Assembly: GCF_003399635.1 (NCBI RefSeq)
Contig: NZ_NBXB01000034.1
Location: forward strand, 245,667 to 309,666
DNA from: Subtercola boreus
Lineage (GTDB): Bacteria; Actinomycetota; Actinomycetes; Actinomycetales; Microbacteriaceae
Length of the DNA: 64,000 bases
Direction: 5' to 3'
Below, in pieces: positions 57,168 to 64,000 of the stretch (within the stretch, counting starts at the first letter, position 1; every line of letters starts with the position of its first letter). Position numbers and translations under genes: made by a program. Under the pieces are notes generated by a model. It saw only the letters and a list, made by a program, of their open reading frames with translations, did no database searches and had not been told where the DNA came from.

Positions 57168-59294
57168 CTAGCGTGGGCCGACGGCACCGGCGATCTGTGG
57201 GCCGACGATCGACTCAAGGGTGCGCGAGAACGCGAGCGTCATGTGGTTGCTGCCGAAATAGACGATCAGCCCGCCGATCACAACGTGGCACACGGTGGCA
57301 TCGCAGAACGTGTCCGTCAGATCCACCAGGGAGACGCCGGGCATCTGGGCCGCCGCGATCGCCAGCGGATCCTGTGCGGGATCGAGCGTCGCCATAGCCT
57401 TCGGCACCGCGCAGGGGTCGTCGTCTGTGAGGTGCAGCGCGACGCACTCGGGGACGTCCTCCTTCTGCTGGTCGGCATTGGGCAGGTCGCGGAGTGCGAT
57501 GACGCGCTTTCCAGAGGCGAGCAACGGCTGCCACGCCTGCTCGAAGTCGTTCGGGGTGATCGCCCGCCCCCCGAGAACAGGCGGGGGTTCGAGGTAACTG
57601 CGGGTGAAATCCGTGAACAACACAGCCGTGATAGCCGAATTCTGGTTCACGCTGTCGAGCACAGCCCTGCCCCAGTCGGTGCACGATCGAATCCGGTCGG
57701 GCACGTCGTAGCCGGGGTTCGCCACCCCTTCAGCTCCCGTGCCGCTGCACCAGGACTTCAGGTAGGTGATGAAGTGGATGTGGTTGGCCTGCCCGTACTC
57801 GTCGAGCGGTGTCAGGTACTGGCCCGCGTGCGAATCGCCGATCAGCGCGACGGTGGATGTCGGCGTGCTGACATCCCCGATGTCGCAGGTCATGACGGCA
57901 TCCGCCATGATCGTCTGCTTGCAGTCGTCGACCGACTGCACTCCCCGGCCGATGTCGGTCTCTGCCGAGGCCGGGTTGGTGAGGCTGGTCACCGCGAACG
58001 GTGCCGGGCAGTGGTTCTGGCTGAGCGCGGCCGGCGCCCCCGTGCATCCCGGGTCGCTCCGGATGGCCGCTTCCACGCTCGCCGAATACTGGGAGTTCTG
58101 GATGACCGGCTGGGCGAAGGCGATGGATGCGCCGATGGCCACGATCGCCGTGCCGCTGAGGGTGATCGCGAGGGACTGCCACGCCGTCCTCTTTGTGAGC
58201 TTCCTCCGCACCCGGAGCGGATCCTCGACGAGCCGCTTGGTCGCGTAGGCGAGCACAATCGAGACGACCAGGATGGCGAGGCGGGTGCGCCAGCCCAGCG
58301 GCCGGGCGAGCGCGATCGGAACGAGCACGATGAACGGCCAGTGCCAGAGGTAGAGCGAATAGGAGATGTCGCCCATCCACTGCACGGGTCTGAGCCGGAG
58401 CAGCAGGGTCGGAGCCCAGGAGACAGCGGGCGAGCCGGCCCAGATCACGAGAAGGGTGCCGAGTACCGGCGGCAGTGCCCCGAGCCCGGGGAACGGCGTC
58501 GCGCCCGTGTACAGCGCGAGAGTGATGCCGATGACGAGGAGCCCGATCCAACTCGCTGCCGCCCGCACGAACGGGAGGGCACTCGGGGACGCCTTCAGGA
58601 ACAGGGCGAGGATGCCCCCGGCACCGAACTCCCACGCCCGCGCCGGCGTCACGAAGTAGGCCGCTGCAGGAGCGGTCGCGACCGCGAAGACGGAGTAGAC
58701 GAAGCTCGCGGCGGTGATGACGATGAGCCCGCCGACGATCCACCGGCGCGGCGCGGCGCTCTTCAGGCGACCGGTCATGGCGATGAGGCCGACGATGACC
58801 ACAGGCCAGGCAATGTAGAACTGCTCCTCCGCCGACAGCGACCAGAAGTGCTCCACAGGAGACGACGCATTGGTGGCGGCCAGGTAGTCGACCGCATTGT
58901 GGGCGAGCAGCCAGTTCTGCACGTACAGGGCAGAGGCGGCGATCTCGGAGAAGAACTGCTGCCACTGCACCTGGGGAACGACGGCGAGAACGGCGACCCC
59001 GGTGACGGCGAGCACCAGGAGACTGGCGGGTAGCAGCCGGCGGGCACGCCTCGCCCAGAACGGCAGGAGGCGCACGCCCCCGGTGCGATCGACCTCCCGC
59101 AGGAGGTGGCCGATGATGAGAAAACCCGAGATCACGAAGAAGACGTCGACCCCGACGAAGCCGCCCGGAAGCCCCGCCGGCCAGAGGTGGTAGATGACCA
59201 CAGAGAGCACAGCGATGGCCCGCAGCGCCTGGATCTCGGGTCGCACGGCCGAGCCTTGAGTCGTGGCGAGCTCGCGGAGCTGCCGTCGTGTCAT
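57168..59294 (-). CDS. OafA/YrhL-type acyltransferase with SGNH domain
   Basis: A 708-residue membrane protein. Ten or so hydrophobic segments in the first about 400 residues form the acyltransferase-3 domain (IQALRAIAVLSVVIYHLWPA, FFVISGFLIIGHLL, SVEHFWSLSAEEQFYIAWP). The C-terminal SGNH domain has VALIGDSHAGQYLTPLDEYG (catalytic Ser) and VYFGSNHMTLAFS (Asp-His equivalent as NHM). Such enzymes O-acylate cell-wall or exopolysaccharide. ATG at 59292-59294 is used; a GTG two codons upstream is an alternative. The gene stands alone. Confidence 0.9.
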   Translation of the reverse strand: MTRRQLRELATTQGSAVRPEIQALRAIAVLSVVIYHLWPAGLPGGFVGVDVFFVISGFLIIGHLLREVDRTGGVRLLPFWARRARRLLPASLLVLAVTGVAVLAVVPQVQWQQFFSEIAASALYVQNWLLAHNAVDYLAATNASSPVEHFWSLSAEEQFYIAWPVVIVGLIAMTGRLKSAAPRRWIVGGLIVITAASFVYSVFAVATAPAAAYFVTPARAWEFGAGGILALFLKASPSALPFVRAAASWIGLLVIGITLALYTGATPFPGLGALPPVLGTLLVIWAGSPAVSWAPTLLLRLRPVQWMGDISYSLYLWHWPFIVLVPIALARPLGWRTRLAILVVSIVLAYATKRLVEDPLRVRRKLTKRTAWQSLAITLSGTAIVAIGASIAFAQPVIQNSQYSASVEAAIRSDPGCTGAPAALSQNHCPAPFAVTSLTNPASAETDIGRGVQSVDDCKQTIMADAVMTCDIGDVSTPTSTVALIGDSHAGQYLTPLDEYGQANHIHFITYLKSWCSGTGAEGVANPGYDVPDRIRSCTDWGRAVLDSVNQNSAITAVLFTDFTRSYLEPPPVLGGRAITPNDFEQAWQPLLASGKRVIALRDLPNADQQKEDVPECVALHLTDDDPCAVPKAMATLDPAQDPLAIAAAQMPGVSLVDLTDTFCDATVCHVVIGGLIVYFGSNHMTLAFSRTLESIVGPQIAGAVGPR

Positions 59295-59321
59295 TGTCAC
59301 TGTGCAACTACCGTAACAAGT

Positions 59322-59850
59322 TCACCCTCGGGGTTCGTGCCTCACCGGCTTCAGGTGTTGCGGCGCGTCGCGGGCCTCGGGGAACGTGCCGGTGAACTCG
59401 CCCTCGTAGCCGAAGAGGAAACCGAGCACCCGGTTGTGCACCTGCATGCTGATCCGGTAGACGCCGGCTACGTCGTCGAACCATTCGTGCAGCTCGGCCG
59501 TGCCGCTGAAGATCATCGGGAACCGGAACGAGACGAACCTCCCCTCGTGGAAGCGCTGCCGGCCCGACCTGAGACGGAGGCCGCCCCTATCATCGACGTG
59601 CAGATCGAGATCGACGGCCAGATGCTGGTGGGTGCCCAGATAGTCGAGGATCCGGCCATCGCTCAGCACCATCGTCGCGTCGAAGCGACTCGGTCGCCGG
59701 CGCACCCGGTAGTGACGCACGAACGTGACGGTCTCCCGCCCGAAGGGATCGCGATAGGGGTAGTTCTCGATCGTGAACGGAACGTTCCTGCATCATCGGT
59801 GAGAGCCGTTGGAAGTCGGCGCCGAGAGCCTGCTCGAAGACGCTGGTCAC
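59322..59850 (-). pseudogene. DUF4166 protein, broken by internal deletion and frameshift
   Basis: The N-terminus begins at GTG 59848-59850 (VTSVFEQALGADFQRLSPMM) and stops matching after MQER. The frame then changes near 59785 to FTIENYPYRDPFGRETVTFV, RHYRVRRRPSRFD, and the remainder of the DUF4166 core to the stop at 59322-59324. About 60 codons of the normal domain (the GxG-rich middle) are lost at the junction. The first codon overlaps the SRPBCC stop (GTGA). Function of intact DUF4166 is unknown. Confidence 0.75.
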
Positions 59851-60455
59851 GGGGCCTCCAACGTTTCGAGGGCGGCTGGTGCGGCATCCATCGGCCGGCC
59901 CCGGCGGGGAACACGACGGCAGCGGGATGCACGGGGCCGACCCGGTCGCCACACCTGCAGTACCGACCACAGCGGCCAGCGCTCGGGTTCGACGCCGGTC
60001 TCCGCCCAGATGCGCAGGCGGTCGAAACTCCAGGCTGTGGCCCAGCCGACCAGTCTCCGAACGATGAGGGCATCCAGCAACCGGCCCCAGCCGGGGGTGT
60101 AGTCGTAGCCGGTGAGGAAGGTGACCCCGGCCTCGGTGGGCAGGTAGCGCCAGTAGCCGCGGCCGTCGCCGAGCGGAGACAACGGATCGGCCGTGGTGAA
60201 CCGCAGCGCGGAGGTGCGGGTGCCGTCCGGCCTGCTGCGTTCGCCGAGGGACGTGCCCGTGCCGACAATGGTGTGAAGCGGAAGCCGGCGTTCGTAACGG
60301 ACGCGGTAGCCCTCCCCGGGGAGCGCTGCCGTCGGGGTGATGGAGGTGAAGCGCACATCCCAGCGCGGGTGCAGCTCCGGCTGCTGGGTGAGCTCCCAGA
60401 CGCGATCGAGGGAACAGCGGATGTCGATCTCGACGAAGATCGCTGGCGGGCTCAT
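59847..60455 (-). CDS. SRPBCC-family (polyketide cyclase/START-like) protein
   Basis: A 202-residue cytoplasmic protein with the SRPBCC fold: FVEIDIRCSLDRVWELTQQP, HPRWDVRFTSITPT, and YWRYLPTEAGVTFLTGYDYT. A C-terminal Arg/Pro-rich tail is unusual. It may bind a hydrophobic ligand. It overlaps the broken DUF4166 gene by 4 bp and so was once translationally coupled to it. The start is ATG 60453-60455; an earlier ATG at 60485 is possible. Confidence 0.8.
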   Translation of the reverse strand: MSPPAIFVEIDIRCSLDRVWELTQQPELHPRWDVRFTSITPTAALPGEGYRVRYERRLPLHTIVGTGTSLGERSRPDGTRTSALRFTTADPLSPLGDGRGYWRYLPTEAGVTFLTGYDYTPGWGRLLDALIVRRLVGWATAWSFDRLRIWAETGVEPERWPLWSVLQVWRPGRPRASRCRRVPRRGRPMDAAPAALETLEAP

Positions 60456-60508
60456 CCGCTCATCCAACCGCACTCCGCTCGGCAATGTCCAGGTCGTTCT
60501 TCACTGCC

Positions 60509-60766
60509 TCAGTACACCTCGCGACGGTGCGCTGCCCTCAGAACGGTGACGAGGAGTTGGTCGTCGAGGATCTCGTAGATGACGCGATAGTCACCGACCG
60601 GCACGCGCCATGCCACGTCTTCACCCGCGAGCTTCTTGCAGCCTTGGGGTCGCGGATCAGATGCGAGCAGTCCGATCGCGGCCAGGAGGCGCCGACGGAC
60701 GACTGGGTCGAGCTTGCGCAGCTGACGAGCCGCCGCGGTGGTGAACTCGACGGCGTACGGGCTCAC
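60509..60766 (-). CDS. RelE/ParE-family toxin
   Basis: An 85-residue toxin: YAVEFTTAAARQLRKLDPVV, GCKKLAGEDVAWRVPVGDYR, VIYEILDDQLLVTVLRAAHR. The basic and Arg/Tyr residues (R in VPVGDYRVIYEI) match RelE-type mRNA interferases. The start GTG 60764-60766 overlaps the antitoxin stop by 4 bp. It should act as a ribosome-dependent endoribonuclease when the antitoxin is degraded. Confidence 0.88.
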   Translation of the reverse strand: MSPYAVEFTTAAARQLRKLDPVVRRRLLAAIGLLASDPRPQGCKKLAGEDVAWRVPVGDYRVIYEILDDQLLVTVLRAAHRREVY

Positions 60767-61026
60767 TCCCCGAGCTCAGAGGTGAGTTCATCCAGCGAGA
60801 CGCGTCCTCCGTCGTCCGCCGCCCTAGCGGCACGGTATGCCAACAGGTCCTGGGCATCTTCGAGACGCTCCAACAGTTCCAGATCGTCGACCCCGATAAC
60901 AACGGCGGCCAGCTTTCCATTGCGAGTCAAGCCGATCCGTTCATGCCCGTAGGCAACTCGACCGACGATTGCGGAAAGCTCTGTACGCAAGTCGCGGGCG
61001 CTCACCGAGGCCGAAAGAGTGTCCAT
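60763..61026 (-). CDS. Phd/YefM-family antitoxin
   Basis: An 87-residue antitoxin: SVSARDLRTELSAIVGRVAY, ERIGLTRNGKLAAVVIGVDD, with an acidic C-terminal helix that covers the toxin. Canonical order antitoxin-toxin with 4-bp overlap. It should also repress its own promoter near 61030-61060. The start ATG at 61024-61026 is chosen over a GTG nine codons upstream (at 61053), which lacks a ribosome site. Confidence 0.88.
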   Translation of the reverse strand: MDTLSASVSARDLRTELSAIVGRVAYGHERIGLTRNGKLAAVVIGVDDLELLERLEDAQDLLAYRAARAADDGGRVSLDELTSELGE

Positions 61027-61043
61027 AAAGCCAACTGTATCAT

Positions 61044-61506
61044 TTGCGTACACATTTGAGGATAAAAGCGGGCGACCGGGCCCTGGACTCCCAAACCGTC
61101 CAAGGGTTCAACAGCATCCACCTTTTCGACCTGCTCTACCGCGGCGGGTGGACCCTGCTCGCATTCACGGGTCGGCGCCCGAACGCGTCGACCCTCCCCT
61201 TGGATGCGACCGAAGGGCTGTCTGCGCGTGTCTCGACGCATGTGATCACCACCGACAGCACCCCAGTCGCCTCTTCTACCGATCAGGGGCGCACCCTTTT
61301 CGACCTCGATCAAGAAGCGCACCGAATTTATTTATGGGGCCACCGCCCCCACCCTTGTCCTCGTCCGGCCGGATGGGCGCTTGGCAATGCGCATGAATCT
61401 TGATGCAGCAGCCGACGTCGAGAGCTACCTCGATACGTGGGTTCCCGACGCAACACAGCAGTTCGCCTCGACCAGGAGTGCGATCGAAATCGCCGAGGCG
61501 CGATGA
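61044..61506 (+). pseudogene. C-terminal remnant of a FAD-dependent monooxygenase
   Basis: The last part of a PheA/TfdB-like monooxygenase: HLFDLLYRGGWTLLAFTGRR (the C-terminal thioredoxin-like domain) reads in one frame, then a frameshift near 61325 (within a TTTATTTAT stretch) leads to YGATAPTLVLVRPDGRLAMR and AADVESYLDTWV, ending at TGA 61504-61506. The N-terminal FAD-binding part is absent. It starts inside the antitoxin promoter region, so the deletion joined it to the TA locus. Confidence 0.7.
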
Positions 61507-61516
61507 AGCGTGGTTC

Positions 61517-62143
61517 TCACGGCCAAGATTTGGCGGCCCCGACATGGGTCTCGCCCCATTCGATCAGAGCTTCAATAGCCTTCCACGCGCCCCGGATCTT
61601 TTCCGGGGCAGCTTCGACAGGAAGCCTGGTGAGGGCTGCGTAATGCTTCAGGCGGAGCAGCTCGATGTTGGGGTGGTCGCGGTCGTAGCCCCGGGGCGCA
61701 GTCTTCAGAGACGGGCCCGCCATCTCGAAGCCCGACGAGACAAGGGCATCGATGATCTCCGTCAGCTGCGCCGCGGCTGTGGGAACAGAGTCGATGGCCG
61801 TCCGGGCGCGAACCAACTGATCCCGGCTGGGTTCGTAGATACCGCCTCCAGCCTCGAGATGATCTGCGGTCAGGCTCAGATAGACTCCCCCAACCGAGCC
61901 AGCCCACATGCTGGCATTGGTCTTGTAGGGCGACTTGTCCGTACTGAACCGCACATCACGGTTGGGTCGCATGACCCGACCGGGTCCGTAGGTCTTCTCT
62001 GCTTCGCCGAGAAGATCCTCTAAAGGCTGCCGAACAGCGATGTCATACTGCTGCCTGTGCGCATCGAAGAACTGCCGTGAATTGTCTTTCGCGAGGCCGG
62101 CCAAGAAGGCACTCGCATCTGACCCGAATCCGGTAAACGTCAT
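61517..62143 (-). CDS. DUF2461 domain-containing protein
   Basis: A 208-residue cytoplasmic protein. The family pattern is FTGFGSDASAFLAGLAKDNS, RQFFDAHRQQYD, VMRPNRDVRFSTDKSPYKTN, YLSLTADHLEAGGGIYEPSR and a C-terminal RLKHYAALTRLP. Function unknown. The start is ATG 62141-62143 (MTFTGFGSD), without a good upstream extension. Confidence 0.88.
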   Translation of the reverse strand: MTFTGFGSDASAFLAGLAKDNSRQFFDAHRQQYDIAVRQPLEDLLGEAEKTYGPGRVMRPNRDVRFSTDKSPYKTNASMWAGSVGGVYLSLTADHLEAGGGIYEPSRDQLVRARTAIDSVPTAAAQLTEIIDALVSSGFEMAGPSLKTAPRGYDRDHPNIELLRLKHYAALTRLPVEAAPEKIRGAWKAIEALIEWGETHVGAAKSWP

Positions 62144-62293
62144 GTCACCACTCTGCCTGTTATCGCTCGTCACTGGGCTACTGAATACCATCGATCTTGA
62201 GAGGCATTCAGGACAGGAACACGAACGCACTCAGAAATTCGCGATCTCGCTACTCTCAACCCTGTGCTCCAATGCCTGAGAATTCGCCCTAGG

Positions 62294-62459
62294 TGTCTTC
62301 CCATAGAGGTTGTGTGCGTGGCGTGAGCTAAATAGGTGAGGACCTCCGGTATCAGTTGGGTTACCACACTCAATCGATGCCACGGAGGCCCTCATCTCTT
62401 ACGTTACCCATCCCAACGCCCCGCTGACGTCTGAAGGGCGCCGCAAACTCGCGCCTTGA
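62294..62459 (+). pseudogene. IS481-family fragment (left end and transposase N-terminus)
   Basis: TGTCTTCCC near 62294 may be an IS481 terminal sequence. At 62403 a coding stretch reads VTHPNAPLTSEGRRKLA, matching the typical IS481 transposase start, but it stops at TGA 62457-62459 after 18 codons, and an in-frame ATG is missing. The remainder of the element is gone. It is fused directly to a glyoxalase-family tail. Confidence 0.6.
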
Positions 62460-62667
62460 AATTCGTCCGAACCGCACCGAGAACGAAGCGCCGGGGGTAC
62501 AACTGGCCTTGGCAACGGCCGACGTCCCGAGCGCCTACAAACAAGCATGCAACGCTGGCGCCATTCCTATAGCCGAACCCGTCACAACACCCTGGGGGCA
62601 GGTCGTTGCCTACGTCAAAGACCTCAACGGCATCCTCATCGAAATCAGCACAGCAATGGACGACTGA
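62452..62667 (+). pseudogene. C-terminal VOC/glyoxalase-family fragment
   Basis: An open stretch ending TGA 62665-62667 reads APGVQLALATADVPSAYKQA and PVTTPWGQVVAYVKDLNGIL IEI, the closing part of a VOC-fold protein (metal Glu in IEI). No start or N-terminal half exists; the fragment follows the IS481 stub directly, as expected for an insertion with deletion. Confidence 0.6.
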
Positions 62668-62820
62668 CGAGCGGCGCGGACTCGAAAAGCTCGCCAGAGG
62701 AATCTCGAAAACCTAAAGGTTGATGAGGCGTCTCAGATATACACCCTCGATTGAGTCGAAGATTTTTCTGTGTTGTCATTCAGGGGTTCGCAACTCTCCC
62801 AGAGCCACCGCCCTATAGGT
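62668..62820. other. Short region without a recognised gene
   Basis: No coding signature stands out in these 153 bp between the VOC stub and a minus-strand remnant. AT-rich tracts are consistent with non-coding DNA. Confidence 0.4.
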
Positions 62821-63147
62821 TTACGAGACATTCAGCCAAATCAATAGAAGCCGCGCGCATCCGCCGTTTCCGACAAGCCGACTGTGGATCTTATTCCAAG
62901 TAGTCGGTACCGAAGTAGCTTCTCGACTGCAACGCTGCCCGCCTATTCTCCGTCGCAGCCGTACGCGAACCTCACCTTGTAAGTGGCGCCCACCGGGGTC
63001 AGCACGGTAAGCCCGCAGGAACGAGTCGGCGCCGGCCAGTGCCGCTTTCTCTATGGCGTTGGCGTCGATCGAGACGGGATCGAGTAGGGCGTGGTCGAGT
63101 GCCGCGCGGAGCACGAGATAGGCGAAGGGGTCTGCTGCACGAGTAGG
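62821..63147 (-). pseudogene. Possible TetR-family regulator C-terminus, truncated by IS3
   Basis: The stretch reads DPFAYLVLRAALDHALLDPV, AIEKAALAGADSFLRAYRAD, then a basic tail and an odd hydrophobic ending. The first part resembles the ligand domain end of a TetR regulator; I am not certain. It has no start, because the IS3 end at 63148 replaces its upstream half. Only a remnant. Confidence 0.4.
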
Positions 63148-63640
63148 TGACAGTTTCTAGTCACGCAGCCAGTGCGGCTGGCGTGTTCATGATGGCCTCG
63201 AATTCGATCGGGGTCAAACGGCCCAGGCGGGGCTGCCTGCGTCGGCGGTGGTAGGTGCGTTCGATCCAGGTCACGATCGCGAGCCGAAGCTGGTCCCGGG
63301 TGGTCCAATTGCGTCGGTTCAGGACGTTCTTCTGCAGCAGGCTGAAGAAGAATTCATTGCCGCATTGTCGCCACACGATGCGACCCGTCCCATCGATCCG
63401 ACCAGGTCGTGGCGGGCGAGCGCGCGAAGGAACTTCCGGCTCCGAAATTGCGATCCTCTGTCGCTATGAACCACACAGCCGGCGATATCACCGCGGCGCG
63501 CGGCAGCGTTTTCGAGGGCGTTCACCGCGAGGCTGGACTTCATTCGTGAATCGATCGAGTAGCCCACGATCCGGTTCGAGAACACGTCCTTGACTGCGCA
63601 GAGATAGAGCTTTCCTTCCGCGGCTTGGACCCCAGCCATC
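63148..63640 (-). mobile_element. IS3-family element, broken transposase
   Basis: TGACAGTTTCTAGTCA at 63148-63163 is a plausible IS end. The minus-strand transposase reads EGKLYLCAVKDVFSNRIVGY, GCVVHSDRGSQFRSRKFLRA (second Asp of DDE), then after a frameshift near 63365 SLLQKNVLNRRNWTTRDQLR to the end PIEFEAIMNTPAALAA and TGA 63161-63163. The first catalytic Asp is lost with the N-terminus, where the IS30 fragment begins. Non-functional. Confidence 0.75.
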
Positions 63641-63821
63641 GTTGCAACACTGCTTGGTTAGCTGGCCTCTAGTAAAGCATGGAGTCGCTCGGCTGGGGTG
63701 TCCCAGTCCAGTGATTTCCGTGGCCGGGCGTTTAGCTCGGTGGCGCTCCTCGGGGGCGTGCCTGGAGAGGTCCGTTCCTTTAGGGAAATACTGTCGAAGG
63801 AGTGGCCTGGTCCCCGAATGT
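63640..63821 (-). mobile_element. IS30-family fragment
   Basis: The minus strand reads LLRQYFPKGTDLSRHAPEE, then shifts frame to TELNARPRKSLDWDTPAERL HALLEAS and TAA, followed by CCAAGCAGTGTTGCAAC, similar to actinobacterial IS30 ends. This is only the C-terminal end of the transposase, with a frameshift, inserted next to the broken IS3. Confidence 0.7.
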
Positions 63822-64000
63822 TGGACTTGATAATGAAACTCTACGCGGCGGCAATCTCTTGGGCGCAGTGCTCGTCTGGGCTGAGGTAGCCGAGTCGCTG
63901 TTGAATGCGGGTGGTGTTCCACCAGCGCAGGTAATTATTCAGCCCTGTGTGGAACTCGTCGAGGGTTGAGGGTTTCTGGATGCGGTACCACTCCTCCTTG
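63822..64000 (-). mobile_element. IS3-family transposase C-terminus, runs off window
   Basis: The IS3-type inverted repeat TGGACTTGATAATGAAAC lies at 63822-63839; the adjacent minus-strand stop is TAG 63841-63843. The coding part reads RWWNTTRIQQRLGYLSPDEH and further upstream EEWYRIQKPSTLDEF, typical of the integrase-core end. Its start lies beyond the window, so intactness cannot be judged. Confidence 0.8.

Noticed and set aside
57132..59033. A 633-codon plus-strand open frame
   Set aside because: Antisense to the OafA acyltransferase, which has intact motifs throughout; rich in Arg, Gly and Asp as expected for a shadow.
62403..62667. A fused transposase-VOC gene
   Set aside because: A stop at 62457-62459 and a frame change separate the two parts; neither has a start or full domain.
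1..64000. tRNA genes or CRISPR arrays
   Set aside because: No cloverleaf-like segment with a TTCGA loop or regular spacer-repeat pattern was noticed; a tRNAscan run would be decisive.

Overview
This is a high-GC actinobacterial chromosome segment. The genes are short-spaced, often overlap by GTGA or ATGA, and frequently start with GTG or TTG. The mix of families (PPOX and LLM flavin enzymes, a CGNR regulator, TrmB/LuxR-type HTH, LAxTG sorting signals, DUF3224, DUF1992, DUF2975, Cds1-like cysteine desulfhydrase) fits the family Microbacteriaceae best. The genus cannot be fixed by eye. No rRNA, tRNA or CRISPR array was found.

Layout. 1-3.5 kb: the tail of a YdeP/FdhF-type molybdopterin oxidoreductase, a DUF1992 protein, an old-yellow-enzyme flavoprotein and a zinc-ribbon/DUF559-like protein. 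3.6-7.9 kb: two translationally coupled secreted enzymes, an ExeM/NucH nuclease and a 5'-nucleotidase, that together could turn extracellular DNA into nucleoside and phosphate. 8-12.1 kb: a 5'-3' exonuclease, LLM and PPOX oxidoreductases, and a stand-alone alanyl-tRNA-synthetase-like protein with an apparently complete active site but no editing domain. 12.4-24.4 kb: metabolic and transport genes (enoyl-CoA hydratase, EamA exporter with CGNR regulator, GntR, F420/NADP oxidoreductase, gluconokinase, SDR, APC permease, MFS with ArsR-type regulator, GNAT, Cds1-like desulfhydrase). 24.5-27.2 kb: a 905-residue secreted protein with an LAATG anchor. 27.5-31.7 kb: a complete polyamine/iron-type ABC importer. 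32-41.4 kb: a lipid kinase, an AHL-lactonase-like hydrolase with a MarR regulator, a PRISE-type reductase with a divergent ArsR regulator, two small regulator/membrane-protein operons and two GNAT enzymes. 41.4-50.8 kb: a decayed LANTG serine hydrolase, a BBE-like oxidase coupled to an APC permease, an intact serine hydrolase, a patatin, an isochorismatase and several small proteins. 50.8-54.1 kb: a branched-chain 2-oxoacid dehydrogenase operon (E1 alpha, E1 beta, E2) whose E2 seems to lack the peripheral subunit-binding domain. 54.2-60.5 kb: an ECF sigma factor coupled to a membrane beta-propeller protein, a Tat-type secreted protein, an OafA-type acyltransferase, and a SRPBCC/DUF4166 pair in which DUF4166 is broken. 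60.5-64 kb: a RelE/Phd toxin-antitoxin pair, a truncated FAD monooxygenase, DUF2461, and a cluster of broken IS481, IS3 and IS30 sequences with host-gene stubs.

Two themes stand out. Several genes are decayed, mostly by internal deletion plus frameshift (41.4, 48.3, 59.3, 61.0 kb). Several regulator genes have inverted or direct repeats at their own promoters that look like operators (14.24, 21.50, 33.48, 35.93, 37.77, 40.50 kb). Dispersed palindromic repeats occur at 14.85 kb and, as a tandem pair, at 27.3-27.5 kb. The strongest candidates for unusual biology are the minimal AlaRS-like protein, the E2 without its binding domain, the LAATG helical surface protein and the sigma/propeller pair. 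None of these amounts to a proven new system from sequence alone.
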